Below are positions 23,631 through 33,720 of a stretch of 64,000 bases of DNA, in pieces. The stretch's first letter is position 1. Every line of letters starts with the position of its first letter. Both the position numbers and the translations under genes were made by a program. This DNA comes from Acidobacteriota bacterium (GTDB lineage: Bacteria; Acidobacteriota; Terriglobia; Terriglobales; Acidobacteriaceae): contig JABDHA010000002.1 of NCBI GenBank assembly GCA_013285705.1, forward strand, positions 30,146 to 94,145, written 5' to 3'. The notes under the pieces were generated by a model, which saw only the letters and a program-made list of their open reading frames with translations, was not told where the DNA came from and ran no database searches.

Positions 23631-25031
23631 CTACATATTTTCGATCATCCGTGATGCGAACTCGCTGGTCTTTACCTTGGTTGCGCCCTGCATCTGGCGT
23701 TCAAAGTCATACGTCACATATTTCTGCTGAATCGTCTTCTCCATAGACGACTCAATCAGTTTCGCAGCTTCATGCCATCCAAGAAATTCAAACAGCATCA
23801 CGCCAGAGAGCATCACCGAACCCGGATTGATCACGTCCTTATCCGCATACTTCGGAGCCGTCCCGTGCGTGGCCTCAAATACCGCGTAGCCGTCGCCAAT
23901 GTTTGCGCCCGGAGCAATGCCGAGTCCACCCACTTGCGCTGCGCACGCGTCAGAGATGTAGTCGCCATTCAAATTGGGGCAAGCCAGCACGCTGTACTCA
24001 TCTGGCCGGATAATCACCTGCTGAAAGATCGAATCGGCAATGCGGTCGTTGATCAGCACCTTCTTCTTCCACTGCCCGTTACCATGCGTTTTGCCAATCG
24101 AATCGAGCACGCCCTTCACTTCCGCATACAGTTCTTTACGGAAGTCATCGGATCCGAACTCAAGACCTGGCTCAATCAGCGCCGCATTTTCTTCGACTGT
24201 CAGCTTCGGATTCGCTTCCTGGTTGCCTAGAATCCAGCTCTCGCGCTCCGTTACAACCGCATCGCGGAACTCATCGACCGCAACCTCATAGCCCCATTCG
24301 CGGAACGCGCCTTCGGTGAATTTCTGAATATTGCCCTTGTGCACCAGCGTCACCGACTTGCGATTGTTCTCAACGGCATGCTTGATCGCATAGCGAACCA
24401 GTCGCTTGGTGCCGGTAATCGAGATCGGCTTGATGCCCACACCCGAGTCCTCGCGGACCTTCTTCTTGCCGCCCTTCAACATGTCGTTGTTCAGGAAGTC
24501 AATGAGCTTCTTAGCCTCGGCAGTTCCCTCTTTGAACTCAATGCCCGCATACACGTCTTCCGTATTCTCGCGAAAGATGACGACATCCAATTTTTCCGGA
24601 TATTTCACCGGGCTGGGCACACCCTGGTAGTACTTCACCGGACGCACGCAGGAATAAAGATCCAGAATCTGCCGCAACGCCACGTTCAGCGAGCGAATGC
24701 CTCCCCCCACCGGCGTCGTCAACGGACCTTTGATCGACACGCGCAGATCGCGAGCCGCATTCACCGTCTCATCCGGCAGCCATGTCTTGAATTCGCGAAA
24801 TGCCTTCTCGCCCGCGTACACCTCAAACCACTTTACCGAGCGCTTCCCGCCATAAGCCTTTTCTACCGCAGCATCAAAGACCCGCTGCGATGCGCGCCAG
24901 ATGTCGCGCCCTGTGCCATCGCCCTCAATAAAAGGAACGATTGGGTGATCCGGGACCTGATACTTCCCGTCTGCGTACTGAATCGGCTCGCCATCCGTGG
25001 GCAGAGCCTTCCCGTTATACGTCGTCTGCAT
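23631..25031 (-). CDS. icd: Isocitrate dehydrogenase (NADP-dependent)
   Basis: 466 residues, somewhat longer than the 416-residue E. coli enzyme. It has [12 protein letters not shown] at the N-terminus, the substrate-binding [48 protein letters not shown], and the metal-binding aspartate segment [19 protein letters not shown] followed by [12 protein letters not shown]. It converts isocitrate to 2-oxoglutarate in the TCA cycle. It sits just upstream of mdh on the same strand, with a hairpin repeat between them. Confidence 0.96.
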   Translation of the reverse strand: MQTTYNGKALPTDGEPIQYADGKYQVPDHPIVPFIEGDGTGRDIWRASQRVFDAAVEKAYGGKRSVKWFEVYAGEKAFREFKTWLPDETVNAARDLRVSIKGPLTTPVGGGIRSLNVALRQILDLYSCVRPVKYYQGVPSPVKYPEKLDVVIFRENTEDVYAGIEFKEGTAEAKKLIDFLNNDMLKGGKKKVREDSGVGIKPISITGTKRLVRYAIKHAVENNRKSVTLVHKGNIQKFTEGAFREWGYEVAVDEFRDAVVTERESWILGNQEANPKLTVEENAALIEPGLEFGSDDFRKELYAEVKGVLDSIGKTHGNGQWKKKVLINDRIADSIFQQVIIRPDEYSVLACPNLNGDYISDACAAQVGGLGIAPGANIGDGYAVFEATHGTAPKYADKDVINPGSVMLSGVMLFEFLGWHEAAKLIESSMEKTIQQKYVTYDFERQMQGATKVKTSEFASRMIENM

Positions 25032-25424
25032 GTGTCTGGATATCTCCCAGCAAGATAAGAAATGAGGACTGCAAGTGTGATTCCCCTAGAGGCTACCATC
25101 CGGTTAAGACGGGTGGCAATTCGCCGTCCCGCTCAGTGCGCCACATGCCGAAGCATTGTCATTCCGACCAGAGGCACAATCCATAAAAAAATTTGCAATC
25201 CTCAGCAAACGCGCAGCGCGAAGTCGAAGGACCTGCAGTTTGCATCGGTCAGCACGAAAACAGGGTGCCCCATCCTTTCGCGCCGTTTGCGAAAGGATGG
25301 GAACCACAAAGCTCAATCAGCCCTCGTCATCCTGATGTTGAACGAGATGAGCGGAGAGATCTGTTTTTCTCGCCATCCTCCCTTGAATAGTGAAAAGCAG
25401 TACAATCATCGTGGAATCGATACC
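25032..25424. other. Intergenic region built largely of dispersed repeat fragments
   Basis: Contains GTCATTCCGA-type (25156) and GTCATCCTGA-type (25328) repeat starts, an AGTCGAAGGACCTGC segment shared with 28847, and a perfect 13-bp hairpin (25269-25281 with 25289-25301) after GGGTGCC. The plus-strand reading frame that runs through it is not protein-like. Confidence 0.6.
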
Positions 25425-26543
25425 ATGCGACTGCTCAAATCTCTGCCCGCCCTCGTAGCTTGCCTCTTGTTCTCATCCATCAGCTTTGCGCAGACGCCAT
25501 CTGCGCCTATCCGTGTAGCGATCGTCGGTCTTGAACACGGCCATATCGGCGGATTCCTCCACGAATTCCCTCGTCAGCATGAAGTGGAACTCGTCGGCAT
25601 CGTCGAAACCGACAAAGCACTGGCTGCCCGGTACCAGCAGCAATTTCATCTTGATCCGGGCCTCTTCTATTCCACACTCGATGAAGTCGTCGCTGCCCAT
25701 CATCCACAGGCCCTGCTTGTATACACTTCCGTCGGCAGGCACCGCCAGGTCATCGAACAGGCGGCGCAGCACGGCATCAGCGTGATGGTGGAAAAACCAC
25801 TCACGATCTCACTCGATGATGCTCTCGCGATTCGTCGCGCCGCGAACGTACACCATATTCAGGTGCTCGTAAATTACGAAACTACATGGTATGCCAGCAA
25901 TCGCGCCGTCTATGACCTCATCAATGAAGGTAAGCTGGGGGATGTGCGCAGGGTCGTCGTGCATGACGGCCACGAGGGGCCTGCGGAAATTCACGTTCAG
26001 CCCGAATTTCTGAAGTGGCTCACCGACCCCGTACTGAATGGTGCCGGTGCCCTTTATGACTTCGGCTGCTACGGCGCTGACCTCATGACATGGTGGATGC
26101 ACGGAAAAGCGCCCATCAGCGTCACCGCCATTGCCCAGACTGACAAGCCCGAAACCTACGCCCGCGTGGACGACGATGCAACTATCATCCTTCAGTATCC
26201 CGGCGCTCAGGCCGTGCTCATGCCTTCATGGGCCTGGACCTTCGCGCGTAAGGATTCTGAAATCTACGGAAGCAAGGGCTATGCCATCACTGAGAAACTG
26301 GACCGTCTGCGGGTCCGTTATGTTGGCGACAAAGAGGAAGCCGATATCGCGGCGCAGCCGCTCGCACCGCCGCAGGATAGCTCACTCCACTATCTCGCCG
26401 CCGTCCTCAATGGGACGCTCAAGCCCGAAGGCGATCTGACATCCCTCGACACCAACATGATCGTAATGCAGATTCTGGATGCGGCGCGCGAGTCGGTCCG
26501 CACCGGACGGACCGTAAAGCTCAAGCCGCTGCCGCCTGAGTAG
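25425..26543 (+). CDS. Secreted Gfo/Idh/MocA family oxidoreductase
   Basis: 372 residues. An N-terminal signal peptide (MRLLKSLPALVACLLFSSISFA, cleavage after AQ-type site) precedes a Rossmann domain (RVAIVGLEHGHIGGFLHEF), the EKP motif (VMVEKPLTISLDDALAI) and the family C-terminal domain with GAGALYDFGCYGADLMTWW. It is probably exported to the periplasm like GFOR-type relatives and acts on a sugar. The ATG at 25425 is chosen because the signal peptide starts there and the upstream frame is repeat sequence. Confidence 0.85.
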   Translation: MRLLKSLPALVACLLFSSISFAQTPSAPIRVAIVGLEHGHIGGFLHEFPRQHEVELVGIVETDKALAARYQQQFHLDPGLFYSTLDEVVAAHHPQALLVYTSVGRHRQVIEQAAQHGISVMVEKPLTISLDDALAIRRAANVHHIQVLVNYETTWYASNRAVYDLINEGKLGDVRRVVVHDGHEGPAEIHVQPEFLKWLTDPVLNGAGALYDFGCYGADLMTWWMHGKAPISVTAIAQTDKPETYARVDDDATIILQYPGAQAVLMPSWAWTFARKDSEIYGSKGYAITEKLDRLRVRYVGDKEEADIAAQPLAPPQDSSLHYLAAVLNGTLKPEGDLTSLDTNMIVMQILDAARESVRTGRTVKLKPLPPE

Positions 26544-26562
26544 GAAACAGGCAGAGGGAGAC

Positions 26563-26635
26563 GTCATTCGGAGCGCAGCGAAGAATCCATGGGATGCTTC
26601 GCTGCCATAACCATGAGCAGCGTCTCCCGCAACCT
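26563..26635. repeat. Intergenic hairpin repeat (GTCATTCGGAGCGCAGCGAAG type)
   Basis: A 9-bp perfect inverted repeat (26575-26583 with 26597-26605) follows GTCATTCGGA. It lies between two convergent genes and may serve as a bidirectional terminator. Confidence 0.6.
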
Positions 26636-26911
26636 CTAGACGATCTGCTGTACACGCTTCGCCGCAGCGTCGTACACGTTGCCGGCGGAGTCAATCACAT
26701 CTTCTACAGCGCTTTTGCTCACTCTATAAGCTTTGCCTGCGTGGTCGCTGAGCGTGTCGGCTGTATCCTTCACGTAATCGGAAGCGTCTTCCAGCTTGCG
26801 GCGAACCTGGCGCCGTGTCTTTTCACCAGCTTGCGGTGCATATAGCAGCGCAACACCCGCTCCTGCCGCTACGCCGATCGCAAAAACTGCCCAATATTTC
26901 ACTGCGTTCAT
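26636..26911 (-). CDS. YtxH domain-containing protein
   Basis: 91 residues: one N-terminal membrane helix (YWAVFAIGVAAGAGVALLYAPQAGEKTRR is the YtxH pattern of TM, then APxxGxxTR), followed by an amphipathic helical tail with alternating Asp/Val residues. Such proteins are small stress-linked inner-membrane proteins of unknown mechanism. GGAGAAAAAT precedes the ATG at 26911. The longer frame to 26989 has no support. Confidence 0.8.
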   Translation of the reverse strand: MNAVKYWAVFAIGVAAGAGVALLYAPQAGEKTRRQVRRKLEDASDYVKDTADTLSDHAGKAYRVSKSAVEDVIDSAGNVYDAAAKRVQQIV

Positions 26912-27210
26912 ATTTTTCTCCTTACAATGATGACGCTTACCCGCAATGAGATACCCGATCCGCGCAGGAGGTTGCTGCGTAGCCTGCAATCAAATCGCTG
27001 CGTCTATTAGATAGAATAAATAGATGAGGTTGTCTTTGCTCAGACCTCTGAGAGTACATCCGTAAGTAGACGCTGAATGACGAATTGTTTTTCCTTCTTT
27101 CCTGGACTGCAATCCTTGGATTGCACGCAAATCCACTACGCGCAGAAGCCGCCGATTTTTTCTTCCGCTGCAGCAATCAGCCTGTCATGTAGACCTGCTG
27201 GAGCGCCCCA

Positions 27211-28779
27211 ATGAGCGACCAGAAAACAGCAGTCATCATCGGAGCTGGGCCGGCCGGGCTTACCGCCGCGCTTGAATTTCTTCGCCGTTCTGACATCCGT
27301 CCCATTGTGCTCGAAGCCAGCGATGAGATCGGCGGCATCTCGCGCACGATACGCTACAAGGGCAACCGCATGGATATCGGCGGCCATCGCTTCTTCTCGA
27401 AGTCTGACCGGGTCATGAATTGGTGGACAGAACTGATGCCCATCAGCGCAGAGGAAAACGGTAACGGCGACCATTCCATCCGCTACCAGAATAAAGAGCG
27501 CACCGTCTCAGCCACAGACGCAGCATCCCATCCCGATCTCGTCATGCTCGTGCGCCAGCGTAAGAGCCGCATCTATTTCCTGCGCAGCTTCTTCGATTAT
27601 CCGCTCAGCCTCAGCGGAAAAACGCTGCACCAGCTCGGGGCTTGGCGCATGGTCAGGATCGGTGCCAGCTATCTCCGCGCCAGGCTCTTTCCGCGTAAGG
27701 AGGAGGTCACCCTCGAAGATTTCCTCATCAATCGTTTCGGAATTGAGTTGTATGAGACTTTCTTCAAGTCCTACACAGAAAAAGTCTGGGGGGTTTCCTG
27801 CGATAAGATCAGTGCGGCTTGGGGAGCGCAACGCATCAAGGGCCTGTCCCTGCGCACAGCCGTCGCGCATTTCCTGAAAAAAGCCTTCAGCCGCAAGAAG
27901 ATGTCTGACATTTCACAAAAAGAAACAGAGACGTCCCTCATCGAGAAATTCCTCTACCCTAAATTTGGTCCAGGCCAGCTATGGGAGTACGTAGCTGAAC
28001 TGGTTACAGAGAAGGGCGGCTGTGTCCAACTCGGCTGGCGCGTCAATAAGCTGCATGTCGAAAACGATCGCATTTCCATCGTCGAAGCCGTCAATGCATC
28101 CGGCGAAACGAGCCGCATTGAGGCAGACTACATCTTCTCCACCATGCCGGTGCGTGAGTTGATCAATAGCCTCGATGTACCCGTTCCTCCGGAAATCCGC
28201 GCCATCAGCGACGGCCTTGTTTATCGCGACTTCCTCACCGTCGGCCTGCTCGTCAACAAGCTGTCCGTGACTGAACCAGACGGTTCGCCCCTCAAAGACA
28301 CCTGGATCTACATCCAGGAGCCTGATGTACAGGTAGGTCGCCTGCAGATCTTCAACAACTGGAGCCCCTATCTCGTTGCCGATCCGAGCAAAGTCTGGAT
28401 CGGCCTCGAGTATTTCTGCTATGACACCGATGAACTGTGGCGCATGCCGGATGAGGAGATCAAGAAATTCGCCATCGCTGAAGTGGAAAAGATCGGCATC
28501 CTCAAATCGTCCGATGTCCTCGACGCCCACGTCGTCCGCGTACCCAAAACCTACCCGGCGTACTTTGGCACCTATGACCGTTTCGACGACATCATCCGCT
28601 ACATGGATCGCTTCGAGAACCTCTTTCTCGTAGGCCGCAACGGCATGCACAAGTACAACAACCAGGACCACTCCATGCTCACTGCCATGACCGCAGTCGA
28701 CAACATCATCGCCGGTAACATGGACAAGAGCTGTCTATGGGAAATCAACACCGAGCAGGAATACCACGAAGAAAAATAG
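27211..28779 (+). CDS. FAD-dependent amine oxidase/UDP-galactopyranose mutase-like oxidoreductase
   Basis: 522 residues. The dinucleotide-binding motif ([17 protein letters not shown]) is at the N-terminus, then [24 protein letters not shown] and [10 protein letters not shown]. Near the C-terminus, [20 protein letters not shown] is the second FAD-contact segment. This pattern is shared by flavoproteins annotated as protoporphyrinogen-oxidase-like in polysaccharide loci. The substrate is unknown. It stands alone. Confidence 0.8.
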   Translation: MSDQKTAVIIGAGPAGLTAALEFLRRSDIRPIVLEASDEIGGISRTIRYKGNRMDIGGHRFFSKSDRVMNWWTELMPISAEENGNGDHSIRYQNKERTVSATDAASHPDLVMLVRQRKSRIYFLRSFFDYPLSLSGKTLHQLGAWRMVRIGASYLRARLFPRKEEVTLEDFLINRFGIELYETFFKSYTEKVWGVSCDKISAAWGAQRIKGLSLRTAVAHFLKKAFSRKKMSDISQKETETSLIEKFLYPKFGPGQLWEYVAELVTEKGGCVQLGWRVNKLHVENDRISIVEAVNASGETSRIEADYIFSTMPVRELINSLDVPVPPEIRAISDGLVYRDFLTVGLLVNKLSVTEPDGSPLKDTWIYIQEPDVQVGRLQIFNNWSPYLVADPSKVWIGLEYFCYDTDELWRMPDEEIKKFAIAEVEKIGILKSSDVLDAHVVRVPKTYPAYFGTYDRFDDIIRYMDRFENLFLVGRNGMHKYNNQDHSMLTAMTAVDNIIAGNMDKSCLWEINTEQEYHEEK

Positions 28780-28821
28780 GCCGGCATTTTGTTGAATTGC
28801 TGTGTCTTGCGGAATCACCTG

Positions 28822-28925
28822 TCATCCTGAGCAAAGCTAAGCCGGAGTCGAAGGACCTGCTTTTGCAGCGGGTGCCACGAAAAGGGGTGCCCCATCCTGA
28901 CAAAGTCAGGGTGGGCAGGTACGAC
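28822..28925. repeat. Dispersed intergenic repeat upstream of SCO gene
   Basis: Begins GTCATCCTGAGC and contains AGTCGAAGGACCTGC (28847) and GGGTGCCCCATCCTGA, segments shared with the 25.2-25.3 kb region. Confidence 0.55.
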
Positions 28926-28970
28926 CCAATCACGTCGTGCAGCATACCCCGCCGCAGCGTATCCTGTACT

Positions 28971-29819
28971 GTGAACCTGCGTCGCACTCTTCCGACATTC
29001 TTCCTCGCATTGGTCACTCTCTGCGGAAACGCATTTGCCCAAAACTACTCAGCAGACAAGCCCCTCGGCGCATCCGCGCAATCCACCCCTGCCTATCTCA
29101 AAAACGCAGGCATCGACCAGAATCTGAACCATCCGCTTCCATTGACCGATCACTTTCGCGATGAGAACGGCAACGATGTAGCGTTAGGAAACTACTTCGG
29201 CCATCGCCCGGTTGTCATGGCGCTTGTCTATTTCAAATGCGGCATGCTCTGCCCGCAGGTCCTGCACGGCATGAGCTCGTCTCTCCAGCAAACCGAACTG
29301 CATCCAGGCCACGACTATGATGTGGTTGTCGCCAGCATTGATCCAGGTGACACGCCCGCCGACTCCGTTGAAGCCAAGCAACACTTCCTCATGATGCTAA
29401 GCGATGAATCCGCAGCAAACAGCGTTCACTTCCTCACCGGGCCGCAACAGTCCATCACGGATTTGGCCCAGGCCACCGGCTTTCACTACGTCCGCGTCCC
29501 CGGCCCCGATGGCAAAATGGACCAGTTCGCCCATTCCAGTGTCATCATGATCGCGACCCCGGATGGCCGTATGTCGAAATACCTCTCCGGCGTCGACTAC
29601 CAGCCACGCGACGTCCGCCTAGCCCTGGTCGAAGCCAGCGACCACAAAATCGGCTCGTTCTCAGACCTTGTCTTGATCTACTGCTGCAATTACAGCCCTA
29701 GCCAGGGCCGTTACACCGTGGCCATAATGCGCGTCCTCGGACTCGCAGCGATGGGCTCGGTCCTCATGCTGATCATGGTCGTCTATTTGTTGGGAAAGAA
29801 ACCGAAGACTGCGGTGTGA
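28971..29819 (+). CDS. SCO1/SenC family protein (copper chaperone for cytochrome oxidase)
   Basis: 282 residues. A signal peptide (LRRTLPTFFLALVTLCGNAFAQ) is followed by a thioredoxin-like domain with the copper-binding CxxxC in FKCGMLCPQVL and a distal histidine in FAHSSVIM. A C-terminal membrane anchor follows (GLAAMGSVLMLIMVVYLLGKK). It delivers copper to, or reduces, the CuA centre of cytochrome c oxidase. The GTG at 28971 gives a clean signal peptide; the frame upstream is repeat sequence. No cox genes are visible nearby. Confidence 0.88.
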   Translation: MNLRRTLPTFFLALVTLCGNAFAQNYSADKPLGASAQSTPAYLKNAGIDQNLNHPLPLTDHFRDENGNDVALGNYFGHRPVVMALVYFKCGMLCPQVLHGMSSSLQQTELHPGHDYDVVVASIDPGDTPADSVEAKQHFLMMLSDESAANSVHFLTGPQQSITDLAQATGFHYVRVPGPDGKMDQFAHSSVIMIATPDGRMSKYLSGVDYQPRDVRLALVEASDHKIGSFSDLVLIYCCNYSPSQGRYTVAIMRVLGLAAMGSVLMLIMVVYLLGKKPKTAV

Positions 29820-29909
29820 GGAATTTTTAGCTCAGGAATGTCATTCTGACCGTCGCGAAGAACCCATGCCATGCGGGTATTGTCGCTGCTCCGGACACCA
29901 ATGTGGAAT

Positions 29910-30170
29910 CTACCGTGCCGCCCGAATGGGCTTTCGCTGTCTGGGTTTGACTTCCTTCAATTCAGCCTGCGCCGTCACGCCCGACTGTTGATCCATCCAG
30001 TCGTCCAGCCGCGACTTCTTAAACCGCCAGCGGTTCCCCAGCTTGAACGCCGGAATAAAGCTCTCCGAAGCATACTTATAGAGCGTGTCCGGGCTGATTC
30101 CCAGGTAATCTGCCGCCTGCCGAATGTCCATCACTTCTCGAATCTCACTCCGCACCGCTGATGTCTTCAT
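29910..30170 (-). CDS. Excisionase-family helix-turn-helix protein
   Basis: 86 residues. A MerR-like/excisionase HTH with the family motif EVMDIRQAADYLGISPDTLYKYA, then IPAFKLGNRWRFKKSRLDDWM. The tail is basic. GGAGGAC precedes the ATG at 30170. Despite the excisionase name, most of these proteins are small host regulators, and it is far from the integrated element, so it is not assumed to be the element's Xis. Confidence 0.8.
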   Translation of the reverse strand: MKTSAVRSEIREVMDIRQAADYLGISPDTLYKYASESFIPAFKLGNRWRFKKSRLDDWMDQQSGVTAQAELKEVKPRQRKPIRAAR

Positions 30171-30404
30171 GGCAAAGTCCTCCGAAAGACCACATATGCG
30201 CGGGCGCAAAATCAATCACCCAGCCAAATGCTTATATCGCGTTTTCGGGTAGTAATTCAAGATATTTCCGCAAATCATTGGTTCGATTCGGGTTTCCTCG
30301 GCAAAATCTCGGGGTTTTCACTCGGAAAAGGCGCTTAGTAACGAACTAGGTTCTATTTTAGATTTGCCTCAAGCGATGCTTTTATTGATTGGAGTAAACA
30401 ATTG

Positions 30405-30433
30405 AAGAGGCTAGACATAGTGCCTAGCCTCTT
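30405..30433 (-). terminator. Hairpin downstream of phosphofructokinase gene
   Basis: A perfect 10-bp stem (30405-30414 with 30424-30433) lies 22 bp after the stop codon. The T-tract on the exit side is weak. Confidence 0.55.
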
Positions 30434-30454
30434 ATCGTTGACCCGTTGGGTAAA

Positions 30455-31489
30455 TTACAGCTTTGGCTTCAGACCATCCAGGATTTCAAGGAAATTGTCG
30501 TCCACGGTCCGGTTCTTCGAGATGGCTTCCGCAATCGGAATGTCTTGAATTTCCGTTCCCTTCAGAACCACCAGCCGTCCAAAATTGCCCTTGTGGACTA
30601 AGTCAATCGCCGCCAAACCGTACCGGGTCGCCAGCATGCGGTCATAGGCCGTCGGAGTACCGCCGCGCTGCGTATGCCCCAGGTTGACCGAGCGCGTCTC
30701 ATAACCGGTCTTCGCCTCGATCTCTTCGGCCAGCGCCTGCCCGATACCGCTCAACCGTGCATGCCCAAATGAATCGACCTTCGCCCCGAGCGTAGCCTGC
30801 CCGCCGGTCGAAAGCTTCGCGCCTTCAGCCACCACGACAATGCCATACTTCTTGCCCTGGTCATGGTTGTATTTGAGCAGTGCGCAAACATGTTCGAGGT
30901 CGATCGGCTTCTCCGGAACCAGAACTACATGAGCGCCGCCCGCCACGCCTGCCGTCAGAGCAATCCAACCCGCATCGCGACCCATCACCTCGCAGACAAT
31001 GACGCGGTTGTGCGCTTCCGCTGTCGTATGCAGACGGTCAACAGCTTCCGTCGCGATAGAAACAGCCGTATCAAAGCCAAAGCAGGCATCCGTGCCATAC
31101 AGGTCGTTATCAATCGTCTTCGGCACGCCCACGCCCGGTACGCCAGCCTGAATCAGCGCATTGGTCACCGACTGCGTATCATCGCCGCCAATGGCGATCA
31201 GCGCGTCAATTTTGTTGGCCTTCAGCGTAGCCACGCACTTCTCAATGCCGCCTTCAATCTTGCGAACATTCGTGCGCGACGTGCGCAGAATCGTGCCGCC
31301 CTGGTCGAGAATGCCGTCGACGGACGCGAGCGTCAGCGGAATCGTATTGTTGTCCAGTACGCCGCGCCAGCCCTCAAGGAATCCAACAAATTCATCGCCG
31401 TAGTGAAAAATTCCCTTCTTCACAACTGCATGAATGACCGCATTCAGCCCGGGACAATCCCCGCCGCCAGTAAGCAAACCAACTCGCAT
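30455..31489 (-). CDS. pfp: 6-phosphofructokinase with pyrophosphate-type active site (PPi-PFK, mixed-substrate clade)
   Basis: 344 residues. It has GLLTGGGDCPGLNAVI at the N-terminus, GGDDTQ (Asp104), PKTIDND (Lys124), MGRDAGWIAL and LGHTQRGG. ATP-dependent enzymes have Gly at 104 (GGDGS) and usually Gly at 124 (PGTIDND). Asp104 with Lys124 is the established signature of pyrophosphate users. The reaction is fructose 6-phosphate to fructose 1,6-bisphosphate, which is reversible with PPi. The start at ATG 31489 follows GGAGGAGAAGAGG; six more codons upstream are possible but unlikely. Confidence 0.92.
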   Translation of the reverse strand: MRVGLLTGGGDCPGLNAVIHAVVKKGIFHYGDEFVGFLEGWRGVLDNNTIPLTLASVDGILDQGGTILRTSRTNVRKIEGGIEKCVATLKANKIDALIAIGGDDTQSVTNALIQAGVPGVGVPKTIDNDLYGTDACFGFDTAVSIATEAVDRLHTTAEAHNRVIVCEVMGRDAGWIALTAGVAGGAHVVLVPEKPIDLEHVCALLKYNHDQGKKYGIVVVAEGAKLSTGGQATLGAKVDSFGHARLSGIGQALAEEIEAKTGYETRSVNLGHTQRGGTPTAYDRMLATRYGLAAIDLVHKGNFGRLVVLKGTEIQDIPIAEAISKNRTVDDNFLEILDGLKPKL

Positions 31490-31794
31490 GTTCCTCTTCT
31501 CCTCCAAAAAAAAAATGGGTCGGGATAGTTATGTGTTTTGCGAAGAATCGCGTAACTGTCTCAGCAAGATCATAGCTGGCCCAAGCGACGCGTTACAAAT
31601 CGGAATGAGCATCAGGAAACTGCCTATCTGGGTGTCAGGAAGAAGGAGGAATGTTTTTGAGAAATCAAAAATATGCTAGACCATGTGAGATTTTATCGGC
31701 TTGCCAACTCCATCGAACCAATCAACAAGTAGTCGTGCCTTCGCATCGGAAGAAGCGGGTGCCCCACGCTCCTCCCGCAATCGACTACCACAGA
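31490..31794. other. Intergenic gap of about 300 bp
   Basis: Holds the phosphofructokinase ribosome-binding site (GGAGGAG, 31495-31505 region) and, near 31755, a GCGGGTGCCCCA fragment of the dispersed repeat family. No gene seen. Confidence 0.5.
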
Positions 31795-33585
31795 TTAACC
31801 CTTCGCAGTAGCCTCATCCACGTAGAACGCCGCAATCTCGTCAGCGTATTTTTGATTGATGATGCGGCGTTTCAACTTCAGGCTAGGCGTCAGCTCACCG
31901 TCGGCAAGCGACCACTCCTCCGGCACTACGCGGAAGCGCTTCATCGTCTCAAACTGCGCCAACCCTCCATTCACCTCGTCGACAATCGACTGATAACGGG
32001 CTACAACTTTCGCATCTGCCACCAGCTCACGCCGCGTCGGTGCACTGATTCCCTGCTGCTTCGCCCACTCTTCCAGGGCCACAAAGTTTGGAGAAATCAG
32101 CGCGCTCAAAAACTTGTGCTTGTCCCCGACCACTGCCGCCTGTCCGACAAACAAAAACGCTTTAAGCTTATTCTCAATCGGCTGCGGAGCTACCAGCTTT
32201 CCGCCTGAAGTCTTCAGCAGTTCCTTCTTCCGGTCTGTGATGTAGAGAAAGCCATCGTCATCGATACGCCCGATATCTCCCGTGCGAAACCAGTGCTCCG
32301 CGTCGAACGTCTCAGCCGTCTCGCCCGGTTTGTGCCAGTAGCCGGGAAAGACATTCGGCCCGCGCACCAACAGCTCGCCGTCTTCGGCAATGCGGCACTC
32401 AACGTTCGGCAGCGGCTTACCGACTGAACCAATGCGATACGCGGCCGTTGTGTTAATGGCCAGCACCGGAGATGTCTCCGTCAGCCCATAGCCTTCGAGG
32501 ATGCGAATGCCCACCCCGGCAAACCAGCTCGCAGTATCCATGCCCAACGGAGCGCCGCCCGCGATGTAGTAACGCACGCGGCCGCCAAAGCCCTGCTGAA
32601 TTTTGCTGAAGACCAGTTTGTTCGCCAGCTTCCAGCCCAGCCCTGTCGGCGCCTGTCCCTGCAGAATGTCTTCGCGATGCTTTTGTCCTGTCTTCACCGC
32701 CCATCCAAAGATGCGCTTCTTTGCACCGGATAAAGATGCCTGCCGCTCCGCCTCCTGCCGTACCTTTTCAAAGACACGCGGCACAGCCACCAGCACGGTC
32801 GGCCGAATTTCTTTAAGCGCAACCGGCAGCTTCTCAAAGCTGGGGCAATACGCCACGGTCGCTTGTTTCGTGTAGATCGCGTAGTCCAGGTGCCGTGCCG
32901 TAATGTGCGAGAGCGGTAAAAACGAGATACAAGCATCCTGCTGCGCGATATCAAACCCGGCCAGCGAGTAATTCACGTTGGAGGCAATGTTTCCATGCGT
33001 CAGCATCACACCTTTTGGCTCACCCGTTGTGCCCGACGTATAAATCAGCGTTGCCAGGTCATTAGGCGCAACATCGTACGCGGCGCGGTCAAACGCCGCA
33101 TCGCGCTCTGTGCCGCGACTGTCCGCATCCTTCAACAGTGACGACAGCAGCACCGCATCCGCCACGCCTTCATCATCCATCAGAACAATTTTCTCGATCG
33201 CCGTCTGGCTTCGTACTGTGGCCACCTTGTCATATTGCTGTCGCGACGAAACCACGGCCACGCGTGCGCCGGAGTCGGCTAGCAGCACACCGATCTGCTC
33301 AGCCGTCAGCGTCGGGTAGATCGGCACATCTACCGCGCCAATTGCCAGCGCAGCAAAATCGGCCACGGCCCACTCCCAGCGATTCTCCCCCAGAATCGCA
33401 ATGCGGTCGCCCTTCTGGATTCCCCATCGCCCCAGCGCTTCAGCAAACGTGCGCACGCGTTGATACATCTGCATGCCGGAAAATGCCTGCCACTTCCCTG
33501 CCGCATCCATATACAACACAGCGCGCGGCTGCGAACTTGTCGCTACCAGAAAGAAAATGTCATTGATCGTCTTGAGCTGAAGCAT
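31795..33585 (-). CDS. AMP-dependent long-chain acyl-CoA synthetase
   Basis: 596 residues, ANL superfamily. It has the P-loop-like LIYTSGTTGEPKGVMLTHGN, the EGYGLTETSPV adenylate motif, WFRTGDIGRIDDDGFLYITDRKKELLKTSGGK (hinge), and a C-terminal domain ending before TPSLKLKRR. It activates fatty acids to acyl-CoA via acyl-AMP. The sequence order is that of the FadD/FAA1-like cytoplasmic enzymes. It is a single gene with no beta-oxidation neighbours in the window. Confidence 0.92.
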   Translation of the reverse strand: MLQLKTINDIFFLVATSSQPRAVLYMDAAGKWQAFSGMQMYQRVRTFAEALGRWGIQKGDRIAILGENRWEWAVADFAALAIGAVDVPIYPTLTAEQIGVLLADSGARVAVVSSRQQYDKVATVRSQTAIEKIVLMDDEGVADAVLLSSLLKDADSRGTERDAAFDRAAYDVAPNDLATLIYTSGTTGEPKGVMLTHGNIASNVNYSLAGFDIAQQDACISFLPLSHITARHLDYAIYTKQATVAYCPSFEKLPVALKEIRPTVLVAVPRVFEKVRQEAERQASLSGAKKRIFGWAVKTGQKHREDILQGQAPTGLGWKLANKLVFSKIQQGFGGRVRYYIAGGAPLGMDTASWFAGVGIRILEGYGLTETSPVLAINTTAAYRIGSVGKPLPNVECRIAEDGELLVRGPNVFPGYWHKPGETAETFDAEHWFRTGDIGRIDDDGFLYITDRKKELLKTSGGKLVAPQPIENKLKAFLFVGQAAVVGDKHKFLSALISPNFVALEEWAKQQGISAPTRRELVADAKVVARYQSIVDEVNGGLAQFETMKRFRVVPEEWSLADGELTPSLKLKRRIINQKYADEIAAFYVDEATAKG

Positions 33586-33720
33586 GCGGTGTGATTGGAC
33601 TCCCTGGCCTTGATCAATCTATCCGAGCGGCAACCGATTGCCAAGCAGGGAGAAAACATTGCTTGCATTTCGCCAGTGCTTCCCGCACTCTGTTACACAA
33701 CTTTCCTGTAGAGGGGCCCG

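Noticed and set aside
24339-25058. 239-codon plus-strand frame opposite icd
   Set aside because: Shadow of the isocitrate dehydrogenase gene.
29910-30170. Excisionase of the integrated element
   Set aside because: It lies 9 kb outside attR; excisionase-like HTH proteins are common host regulators.
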